Origin: Tachypleus tridentatus
Lineage: Eukaryota > Arthropoda > Merostomata > Xiphosura > Limulidae
Length of the DNA: 64,000 bases
Direction: 5' to 3'
Assembly: GCF_004210375.1 (NCBI RefSeq)
Contig: NC_134833.1
Span: forward strand, 142,406,127 to 142,470,126
The translations under genes and the position numbers were made by a program. Below are positions 24,290 to 35,700 of this stretch, piece after piece; position 1 is the stretch's first letter, and every line of letters begins with the position of its first letter. The notes beneath the pieces are model-generated. The model saw nothing but the letters and a program-made list of their open reading frames with translations, did not search any database and was not told where the DNA came from.

Positions 24290-24860
24290 AATGTTACAAA
24301 AATGCAAGTTTCCTGACAGAGAATTAGGCTGGTTTGAACTTTGCTCTTGCAAATTCCATTTTACAGAATTTTTATTCTGTCCCAAATGTTCTTTGAATTT
24401 GCTGTTATAATCTCTCTTCACTTGGTTGACACTTTCATACTTCTGTGATGTCATTTTCTACTTCGATTTTGTCACAATCTCTTCGTTTGGCTTTCTAACT
24501 ACAGTGTGCACATTTCCTGTTTTTTCTTCCTTCAAACTTTATTATGTGGGTTCACAATTCTTCTGCGAGTGTCATGTCTTGATCTTGTAATTGCTATAAT
24601 TAGTTTTCTATCTTTTTAGTTTTTGTACTTTTCTAATTTTGTCTCTTTCTCCTAATGCATTACATCTTACTTCTTATTCATTTAATTTTCTAAACCTTTA
24701 TTCTATTTTTCTTGAGTTTCTTTTACTTTTCTATAATTTTCTTGACTCTAAATTTTCTTCTTTGTACTCCATCATTTTCAGCAAATCTTCAATCTCAATT
24801 GAAGCACATCATTATCTTTAAAGTTCAGGTGAGACCGTTTTGCTTTTACTCAAAGAATCC
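24290..24860 (-). pseudogene. Possible decayed coiled-coil coding sequence
   Basis: One minus-strand frame reads as strongly charged, Lys/Glu-rich, coil-like sequence for about 180 codons, for example DLLKMMEYKEENLESRKL and YESVNQVKRDYNSKFKEHLG. It is interrupted by roughly nine stop codons, several of which are one change from Gln or Arg codons. The plus strand is correspondingly T-rich. I do not recognise the family. It could be a processed pseudogene, or biased low-complexity DNA read by chance. Confidence 0.3.
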
Positions 24861-24989
24861 AACTTCCGACATATTTGTTAATGGTTTCTATCATTTGGTA
24901 AAAATAATACAGTTCACATATTGGAAAGAAAAGCATTTTATTTATTTAACCACAAGTTCTACAAGTTGCTATCTTTAAGTTTGAAGTGT

Positions 24990-25165
24990 TGACCCCAGGC
25001 AGGAAACCAGCCAGCAACACCTCCACCACCCATTGGACTGCTCTTTACTAATTAAATGTGGGAATGCCTGTCCTATCATGATGCCCTCCATAGCTTAAAA
25101 GGATTAGCACAGTTGGTACTGGGTTTCATTCCCATGACCCACAGGCTGAGTACATCAAGATTATT
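24990..25165 (-). mobile_element. Very old SINE-A remnant
   Basis: Weak match to the minus-strand SINE body: CACCTCCACCACCCATTGG, ACTGCTCTTTACTAAT, then TGGGAATG and GGGTTTCATTCCCATGACCC. Heavily diverged. Confidence 0.4.
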
Positions 25166-25638
25166 TTGAAGTCTCACCACATCACTACGCCTATTTACTC
25201 TCTCTGATGACCTGATCTTGACAATAGTCCTTCAGTGTTTGTTTTTTTTGTGAAAGGTTCCTTTCTAAGCTCAGTGGTTAAATTATAATTTTGGGATACA
25301 CTTTGAAATTCCAACCAGAAGACCAAGAACACAAATGGCCTGAAACCTTAAGAAACAGAGTAGTTCCTGTTTCAAGTCCTGCTTGAAACACACCTTTTCT
25401 CCCTGCAGCTTTCCATATCCAATTTGGCATTGAAGAACAGTACTTTCTCAAGACTTATTTCAGTAATCCTATCATCCATCTATCCATCCATAGGTACTGC
25501 ATTTAGGATTTGACATGTACGTCTTAGCATGAAATAGCACAAATATAATTTTATTTCCAGCTGCGTAACATACCATGGAAGTAACTTGTGCATATTGACC
25601 ATTATGTTCATACATTACAAAAATGTCCACTATACTTA

Positions 25639-25790
25639 CAATAATCAAGGTACGACTTCTTGCAGGTCTCTTTATGGATGGTCCTGGTGCCTTAGGTTTA
25701 TCCATATTTTTATATTTTACAAAGCCATTAACTTCAAGGAATATCTCAACCTTGAAACTTCTAAACCCACTCTTCCTAATACATGTTTAT
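25639..25790 (-). CDS. Candidate exon of an unknown gene
   Basis: The minus-strand open stretch FKVEIFLEVNGFVKYKN runs into MDKPKAPGPSIKRPARSRT. It ends at a good donor (GTAAGTATAG) after TTGATTATT. Composition is protein-like (Pro/Lys/Arg-rich) rather than random. I do not recognise it, and no partner exon has been identified except possibly the decayed coiled-coil frame 0.8 kb downstream. May be a relic of the same gene. Confidence 0.25.
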
Positions 25791-25799
25791 GATTTGAGT

Positions 25800-28700
25800 T
25801 TATGAATATCTTGCATTGGAAGAGGCACTTATATATTTTTTCTCAAAAGTAATAAAGTTTTGACAGCATTGTAGTACCTAAAAAATTCAAGTAATTAATC
25901 CCATTAGTTACTGTTAAGGCCCTCTTCAGGTTTTTCATAGAAAATGAGTGACTTCACTCAATTTTTTTTTTTTTTTGTTAATTCATTACACTAAATATTG
26001 TGACAAGTGGAAACATGCAATCATTCAACAGGATGAAGTATGTGAACATCAGTGGTAATGAATGCAAAACAGTATAAAAACAAGCATCTGATTTTAGGGT
26101 TAATTTTCATGAATAAGTGTCTTTAAACAATGAAAATGTTTTGAAATATATAAAAATAAATATTAAATAATGCAAGTAGAGATGTCTTTATTAGAAAATT
26201 CTTTTTAAAAAAATTGTTCTTGTCCAAGGGTACAAAAATATGCTCCAATCTTACAAAAGCCTTAAAGATTAGACAGCAGTAAAAATAGGGTTTGATATAA
26301 AAGTCCTAAATGCACCCCAACAACAACCACTTCATATTAATTATACATACAATGGATACTGCTTATGCTATTACATTTGAATGAAATCATTTATAAAAAA
26401 AAAAGATATTTTGAAAATAAGCAAACAATTTTTGTCCTTAACTCGTGTTGCATGTCTTATCTGCTACATTCCATGTAGTTATCCCTAAACATTTTGATAG
26501 TACCAAATTAAAAATACTCTTAACAACTAAAAAAAACTATCTTTCTCAATAATTCACGAAAACCAACAACCCACAATATTGGGCTTGTTTAGCACAGACT
26601 AGATAGTTTACTGTACTTCTTTTCATATTATTGCATAGACATTCTAATTATAAACACATACAAATATCTCAGAAAATTAATCTACTAATTTTTGCTACCA
26701 ATTACCTTCTTTATGATGTTCTGGTAAAGCACAAAATAAAATTTCTATCTGTACAAAAACAAAATAAATAACTTTTTCAATCATATTTACACAAACTAAG
26801 TAAAAGAAATATAATCAATTATACCTTATTCAAAATATCTTTGGAAACTAATTTTGTTTTTTCATTGAAATATACGGTTCTACAATAATAATACATTTTA
26901 AAAACTGTTTATGTATTGCCTCACATTTCATGTACGTATAGCAGATATGGTCTTAGCAGTGACAAAATCCTCACTTCGAACATTTTGCCATCATTAAAAC
27001 ACGTGAAAAAAAAGTTTTATTAATCATAGAACATTTCTCTTCACAAAAGGATTTATGATGGTTAATCCTGGGAGACAAAAAGTAAAATGAAAATTCTGAT
27101 TAGAAAATCAGTTATGAAGAAAACAAGATAACATTTTATTCATAAATACAGAACCTACGTACTTACTTTTTGTTTGTGCATGTGTGTGATTATGACCTTT
27201 AGTACATTTCACAAATGTAATGTTTATAGTTTCATGATAACTAATGATTTAGATATTTTGTTTGAAATCTGAACCTGAACTATTTAACCACTACAAAGGA
27301 TTTTCTCTTATTACTACTTTTAAACTAAACTTCAGTGTACAACAAAAATAATCTAATAAACGAATTCCATAGATGGAACTCTAGTCAATTTAGTTCCTCT
27401 CACCATAAAGTTTACCAAGTTTTATTGATGCATCTAAATGCATGGTTGAAAAGTAATATATATCACTAAACAACATTTGCAGTGTTTCACTTTCTAACAC
27501 ATTAACTTCCCTTTTCTTCTACTAAAAAGTAAAACCTTTCACTTCAGGGAAAATATGAATGAATTCATGAACTTCATCTCACTTAAAGTATTATCAGGAA
27601 AGCAGTATTAATTTACAAGGTTTAAAAACTAATCAGTGGTGTTTTTGGGGGGGGGGGGGAATTTAAGGTAAATAAAATGTCCTTTAATAAACTTTACCTA
27701 TTTACATTTATCTAGTAAATTAATTAAGGTAATATCTTGCTTTCTTCAGCACACACTTCAAGTCATACTTAGCTAGAATAATATGATAACATAATAGAAC
27801 TAAACATTTGTGATAGGTTATCATTGTCACAGAAAGAGAGTTCATAGTTCATACCTGATAAATTTTTCTGAAACAAAAACAGCTGTGAAGTGAAACATTA
27901 CTATTGACATGAGCTTAGTTGTGAAGACTGGACAAATTAACATCCAAATATTAAGAGTTACTTTTTAAAAATAGTGATAAAACATTGATATAGAAATATT
28001 TAATCACACAGCAGTTAATAGGCTTTGCAGATAAGACACTTGAGAGAGAGATTATTTTTGGAGCTTAGATTTTAATATACAATACTTGTCATCAAGTTGG
28101 AATCTGCTTGAAACATCACCCATCAAGCTTACTCAACAAGGGAAAATAATCGTTCCAGAAGCCTTCTATATACTTCTTACTTCAAGGAGCCAACATTATG
28201 ACTAAATTAACCCCAGGTATTCAAAATACCTGATCTTAACATTTATTACCCTCAATCAAAGATTTAAAAACTCTTCCCTAGTTCCCCCCCACATAAAATG
28301 TATTAATACATTGTTTCTTTTTGCATATTTTTCTATTTCTACCTTTCTTCTTTCCATTTACTTTTATTTATTTTCCCATAACTTAAAATTAATTCCATAT
28401 ATCTTGAACACTTATTTTGGAAAAAAATTATTCTTCCATATTTATATGTCCTTAACAAAACGTAATTGCACAGATAATGTAAAAATAAAATATATACAAG
28501 TGGAGTAACTGAAAGAACCAAAATGCATTATTAGAATGAGAGATGATTTTGACTGTTGAGGGAGTGATTTGTTTTTCACTATTTACCCATAAAGCTTGAT
28601 TACCTATACTTTGCTTTACTTTTGAACTACATATTTCATCTTCTATAAAAAAAATATGAAGAGGTAGGTGTACCCTGTGGGTTTATACGTTTTACAATTA

Positions 28701-29316
28701 CCTCAGTAACTTAACTCTATATAGCAGTTACAAATTTTCATTGGTGATACTTCTCAATAAAACACATGCAGTATGAGATTTCAGTGAAATAACATGAACT
28801 ATTGGTATAACTTAAGTTTTGTATATGAATATGCTTAGGTGTCATAACTCAAAGACACGTGAAGATGCATGCTTTTATTAATAGTGCTGGATTAATAATA
28901 AAACTGACTTTAAAACATTATGCCATTGTTGAAAATTGAACAATTGTATAAATCATTAGAGATTATATGTTAACAATTTACAATCAATTTCAGAAATAGA
29001 AATTTAAATAGATCAAACACAAAATTATTACCTAGTAATAAAACAAATCACTTTGAAATGCATGTACAAATTAACTTAACATTAATAACAGAGGTAACAA
29101 ATACAAGTAACAAAAAAGGGGTACTTTCATAAACATAATACTTATAGCATGCGAATTCAATAATAAACACAAGACAGATAAAACATTGGTTTCAACCATT
29201 ATTACAGTCATTCTATTCTAGAGAAGACTCAGACACAAGTTTAAGATATAAATACTAAACCTAAGATAACAACTTAAAATGTTCATACAATTAGACAAAG
29301 AATTTTAAAGACTGTG
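25800..29316. other. Stretch downstream of FOS, including its 3' UTR
   Basis: No coding sequence recognised. The FOS 3' UTR must begin at 29316 and run leftward on the minus strand. AT-rich sequence gives many possible AATAAA and ATTTA motifs, so its end cannot be fixed. A poly-G run of about 13 lies at 27647-27659. Confidence 0.5.
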
Positions 29317-29772
29317 TCACAGAGACACCAGTTTAGGAGGATTCACACTGTCTGGACTGGACAATTCACTACCGGAGTTCCTCTGTTGTCCTGAACATGA
29401 AATCACGACTGTAGCTCCAGATGATACAGGTGTCAGTCCAGTTCCCCCTTCCATTAAAGAATCCATGTTGAATATCCCCGTGGTTGGAAGACCTGAAGAG
29501 CACAGATATGTGGATGACACTGGAAGAGATGTTGGCCTAGAAACTGGTTTTGATCTGATAGAGATTCCATCTCCACATGAAGGGTTAGGCCCATTTTTTA
29601 ATAGTAGACTATCAGATGACCCCTTCCCATTATCAACAGCTCTGTGTGTGGTGACCAGCTTGCAAGTGGCTTTGTGGGCTGTCAATAGAAAGTCAAGCTC
29701 CTCCTTCTGCGATGTCAGTAACTGAATTTCATTTTGTAAAGCCAGTCGTTTTTTTTCTAGACCATCAGTTTC
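29317..29772 (-). CDS. kay: FOS exon 4: leucine zipper and C-terminal tail
   Basis: Begins [17 protein letters not shown] after the acceptor AG at 29773-29774. It carries the heptad leucines and the HKATCKL end of the zipper, then a Ser/Thr/Pro-rich tail with [14 protein letters not shown]. Stops at TGA after KLVSL. Confidence 0.95.
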   Translation of the reverse strand, partial: ETDGLEKKRLALQNEIQLLTSQKEELDFLLTAHKATCKLVTTHRAVDNGKGSSDSLLLKNGPNPSCGDGISIRSKPVSRPTSLPVSSTYLCSSGLPTTGIFNMDSLMEGGTGLTPVSSGATVVISCSGQQRNSGSELSSPDSVNPPKLVSL

Positions 29773-32700
29773 CTATTGATAAAATTAATATGAAACTTTG
29801 TGGGTTTTCAAATAATTTTCTCTAATCTTTGCATCTGTTAATATCCACCTTAAAACTAAATCTAAGATAACTAATGGGTAGAGCAGTTAGTTCTATGTAA
29901 ATAAATGTGTATACAATTTCAGTTTCCCAGATTTCTGTGAATGACATTTAGTAATTAATGAAGTTTTATCAAAGAATGGCTACAAAAAATCTGAATTATT
30001 GGACATAGCTAATGTGAATTTCAAGTTTCTTTCTTTTGTCTATTGCAATTCACAATAGAAATAAACTATGTACAAGTTTACCATACCAGATTATCTGTAG
30101 CTACACTGTTTTAATACACAGTTTAGAATAAGTTCTGAAAAACTGTTGAATAGTACATAATCAAGAAAATATTACTCAAAGTGTAATACCATGAAATATT
30201 TGAAAGATTTTAACAGCCTTGTTTTTAAGTGATAAGCAGTATTCCCATTTCTTGAGTTTGATCTACAGTCTTCTGGTACTATATTATTACATTCATGTCT
30301 GATTCGTATTTTCTATATTAGACAAGTGAGTCATGCTACTATACCCACAGTTCCACATAGAGCTCATAATGACTCACTTTTGCTACATGACTCGCATCTT
30401 CCAAATGTCTTTAGACAAACAAGAGCATATTTTTATCTTCTCTAACAATAAACCACTAAATGACTCACAAATATAGCTCCACACATCCTGTACTTAGCTA
30501 CAAGAAACTTGCTGGAAAATCAGTTACATCATAAAAGTGGACAATTCATTAATAATACAAAAATACATTTTCAATACATGAAACATGTACTTCAGCTTTA
30601 TATCAATTCAAATTTTTATTATTTTAAAAAATTCATCCCTATCTTAGAAGTTACAAATACAGCTGGGTACTATAATTATAGCAATGACAACATTCCACTT
30701 CAAAAGTAGCAAGACCCATTAAAGAGTTGAAACAAATGTAGAATTTAGCAGTAATTAATAGATGGTCAATTCTCCTTAGATGTACTCCTTTTCTGAACAT
30801 ATTAAAAAATTGTTTTTGTAAAAACACTCATTTAGAACTAAAACACAAATTAACTAAATTCTACAAAATTCTAAGAGTAGTGCAATAATAGTTAGGTGGT
30901 CAGTTTCTCTTGATACTTTTTTTAATATTAAATATTAAGTTGTATTTACTTACTTTTAAAAGGTTGTTTGTGTGGTCTAATCTTCGTTTTCTACACCTGG
31001 CAGCAGCTAGTTTGTTTCGTTCTCGACGGACTCTCCTTCGTTCCTCTTCTTCTGGTGACACCTGTTGTCAATGTACACACCACCAAGATACTTTTTATAG
31101 CTTCTAGTAGCTTGAATTATATAGTAGTAACTCATTTGTTAGTAATTAATATTACATATTTTCACACATGCATGTGTGTGTGCAAGCACATACCTTACAA
31201 CTTATTGATATGCAGAGATGTATATACTTTTGCCATATAATTTTTCTTCTTACAATCTGATTAGGGCTTCCCAGTATACATACATATATATATATATATA
31301 ACAATTTCCAAACAGCAGTCCAAACTTGATAAATGTGAAACATGAATCTCCTATAATGCTTGAATAAAATAAAAGTTCACAGCTTTAAAATAAGCTCAGG
31401 ACAACATATTTTTTTGTTAATGAAACAACTAAAATACATTAAACTGATGGTAAAAAAATCTTGACACCATTAGTTCATTAAAATATATATACACACACAC
31501 ACACACATCTTGAACAAATAAACAGAATTAAGCATTTTGATTAACCTTCTCATTTTTGGGTCTCCTGCCCCCTGAGTTGCGGGGCTTCGATGCCGAGGTA
31601 GTTGTTACTGCAGGTGGAGGAGACATGGATAGTGAATCTTCTGAAAAGAAGCTGTTACAGGTAGATTGGCTATGGACTGAGGCCATCCACTCTGGATCTT
31701 CTTCCTGCTTGATTATAGGAAGAGGTTGATATGATGTTGAAACATTCACAACAGGAGGGACAAATCCTGCCTGGTGTTGATGTTCCATTGGGGCTGGAGG
31801 GATGGACTGTAGTTCAAAGAGAGTTTCAATATTCTTCAGGGTTGTCGGAGTCACAGTAGGAGTTGTACGAGTAGGAACACCAGATGTAAGGCCACTAATG
31901 TTTGTGAACTATTAAAAAACAATTAAAATACATTTTTTTCATCCTGAACATACTTAAGCTTCTAAATGGTTATAATTACAGAGAAAATTAATAAGTGTGT
32001 GCTTGTGCTCACGTGTGGCAGATTTTGTTGAAAAATTCTTTTCAAGGGGTGAAAAATATGCAGTATTGTATTTTTCAATAAGTTATAAAATTTTTACAAA
32101 ATGCAAGATTCTACATTTTTGGCAAATGTCCTTATGGGTTTAGTTAAAACAAATGTATAATTATTACATGAAAAACTTAATGCCTTAATTCATCAAGTTC
32201 ATATCACTCTTTTTATTTAGGTGAGATTTCCTGTGTGCAAAAACTATACAGGAATAAAAGAAAAGGCAAGATGACAGAAAACTATTCAACACATCAACCC
32301 CTCATGAAAACAACAAAAGATACAGCTTTTCACATTCTTATCTAATAAAATTTTGTTAGAATTTGAACTAATAACATGAGTGATATTGTCAGAAGAACCA
32401 TTTCAAAATGATGTTTTTATTTTAAATGCATCATTATATGAGAGATTTACGGTAGCCAAACTTATATGCAAAATAATCTACTACAGAAAAAAATTTTGAA
32501 TATTACCAACAATAATAAAATGTTTTGTCTGGGAAAAGGTAACTTCCAGAAGTCTGAAATACTTCTGATAAGCATGCCTGAGTTTTTCAACTTCTGTACA
32601 CAATTTGTTACTATTTAACTACTCTTCAATTTTTACTTTTTTTTAATGTGTTACTTTTCTTTCAAGTATATTGATTAATACCCATTTCAAAATTTTATTT

Positions 32701-35700
32701 TATTTTTTTACTTTTCCATAAAAACATTGAAATTTACTATGATATTACAAGTTTTACTGTATATATTATTATCTACAAGTTAAAGTTAACCAAAGTTAAA
32801 GTATATTGACCATGTGAATCTAAATTATTTCATGGGCTCCAAAAATGTTAATTGTGTTATATTTGTCCGAAATATACTGCCCAATGCAAAAAATCATTAT
32901 TAAACAGTTCAGTCATACATAGAGATGCTCAACAATAAAGTATGGTAAATATACATTTTTATTATTTAAGTTGCATGACATTTTGAAAGGTGAATGACAG
33001 TTGGTTTGAAAAGTAACTATCGAGCTTTACTTGCATATTTTTCAAATGCAGTATTGGATGTGGCCATCATAAACAGGAAATACAGAAATGCTTAGACAGA
33101 CACCACAGTTCACAACACATATAACACAGTAACTCATTTTTCATATTTAGACATTTGTTATATGGCTTGCATGTTAATTAAGAAAAAAGATGAACTGGCA
33201 GATGATTTAATACTTTATCTTTTGCAATTATGTCTTCATTAATGGTGAACAATAAATGTATAGTTACATCCCCTCTCTGTATTGTACAGAAAAAGAATTA
33301 CAAATAACTTCAAAAAACATCTCTTCCCTCACTACTTGGCTCCATGCGATACAAATCAGCATGTTTACAATTTAAGTCTCCCATAGTTAATACATTATTA
33401 ACCTTATTAGCTACAACCCTGATCTCATTACAGAATTTCTCATTGACCTCATCTGTCTGATAAAGTGGTCTACAAGTTTGCCAATTAAAACCTCTCTATG
33501 CTTGACATCCATATACATACATCCTCTAAATAAGCATTTTATATCTTCAATATTAATGGGATGCAGTGCCTCTCTTAAATAAAGAGCCATAACCCTCCTC
33601 TATTAAATTTGCTTCCATTACCTCATAACCTAAAATTTAAAATTTTTTTTTACAATGAACATTCTCCAAAACTAACTTTAGTAACTACCATCATGTCACA
33701 GTTTTCCACTGCAGCTAGAACCCTAACTTTTTTCCCTACATTAGAATGATAATGTAGCTTATTACCAATTTTACTATGTTTAGCTTTAAATCTCCTTTTT
33801 CCAATCTGCTCATTGCTTTACTATCCTACCAATTTGTTTATTCCTCATTTTGCAAGCCCTCTCATTACTATCCAAGTTTAGTTTAAACTATTATTAATGA
33901 ATACAGTTAGAAGTTCTTCTAACTATATCCTCCATAATTTTTCATTTAAGCCTTGGGTACTACAAAGTAGCTCATTCCCCCAACTAAACCCAGACAATTC
34001 CCAGAAGGGTCAAATGTCTATTTTTATCATTAACCTTCCCAAGAAGTTCTTTATAACTTTTAAAAAGCTTATCCCATATACAGTTTTGGTCATTATTTGT
34101 TCCTACATGCAGTAAAAAATAAAGTGTGTTCTATGATGTCAGAAACTAAACTCTCAGCAGCCAGCACTCTCTATAACATCCTGAACTTAATAATCACTTG
34201 GCAAACAAATTCTAGCCAGTCGTATTCATAACCTTTCTATGCTCTTTAGGACAAATCATTTTAGTAAATTACTAAGAATGTTTCCAATATCAAAAACTCT
34301 TGGTCACCAAATTCCTCTGTGCAAGTAGACAATTGTTTAACTTACAGACTGCTATCTAGATGCTAATTGAACCTATATTTCTCTACATTTTTAACATTTT
34401 TTTCTTACTAATTTGCACCTTTGAAAACCTAGCATGCTTATTTTCCCCTCCCATAAATAGCTTTTATGTGGATGACTATCCAATTCCTAGTCTACTTAAT
34501 TAACTTTTTATTCTAATCTATTACTTTCACCTTCTAATAATGTAATCTTCCTTAAAGCTATGTGCAATTTATTCCCAAGTAAACATTCTCTGAAAGTGTA
34601 GTGTACCATGTCTTTCTAAGCCTCCTGAAAGTCATAATCATGCCCACAAGTTTCAAGCATAAGCCACTCCTGGCACCTATCAGAACTTGTAAATACTGCC
34701 TTATTTACACCTAAATTACCTCTAACTATATGAAGATGGCTAGCCTTTATTCTCTATTTCCAATCTACTCATCCAATAACTATACATTTTAAAGCTATTT
34801 TACAGTTTATAGATTAACCTGATAGAAATCATGTATTAGCTAATAAGGATAATATTAGTTACATATTACACTACACCTCTAGTTGCACACATCAAAATTG
34901 CATATTTAGATATTTCATTGATGTATTAAAATTCTCAGCAACTACAAAATAATAGAAATAATAATTTCAAATTTAAAGTACCTGCTCCTTACTTAACATT
35001 CATTATAATTTTAATCCAATACTTAGCAGCTTTAGTATCTTGTAACTTAGTCCTACTATCCCAAAACATGTTACATTTACAAATCTAGTATTAAGCCTAA
35101 TGTTGTAGAATTAGGCCTAGTTCAACTTGCAGTGAAAGAAACTTAAAACTGTTTGTCCCTAACTAAAATATATTAAAACAACTGCTCTAAACTTTAATAA
35201 AAGCAAAATAGTATTTATCTTCTTCACAAAAATATTTTTAGTTTTTCTATTATAGAGCTTAAAAATACATGTTAATCTTTCAGCCAATAAAGTACAAGTT
35301 ACAATTAAACTTTCAGTATATACTACATTATTAAACAAACTATTCCACCCTCATTCAAGTACAAAATTAAATATTTCAAAGTACTTAACCCCTCTATACT
35401 GTATAACTTAAAGTTTACAACTCCTACAAGTATTTCCTTCACTTTTAGTGTCCAAATTAACAATTCTTTAAAATAGTTGTTAAAAAACAATTAGATCTTA
35501 GTTTCCATAACCTATTCTTTTCCATGTTATCAAATTTTCCATTTAACAATAAGTCTTTTCTCAGTTGTGTTTTTAACCCAAGTACACAATTCTACAAATC
35601 TTAAAAGAGGAATACAATTTTCCTATCCTCCATATCAATTTAAGCCAGTTTTTATGAACAATAAAGAAAAACTAGTACATGAGAAAAATAAAACAATTAT

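Noticed and set aside
24639-24978. Plus-strand Phe/Leu/Ser-rich frames that look like membrane segments
   Set aside because: T-rich complement of a purine-rich minus strand; hydrophobicity follows from composition.
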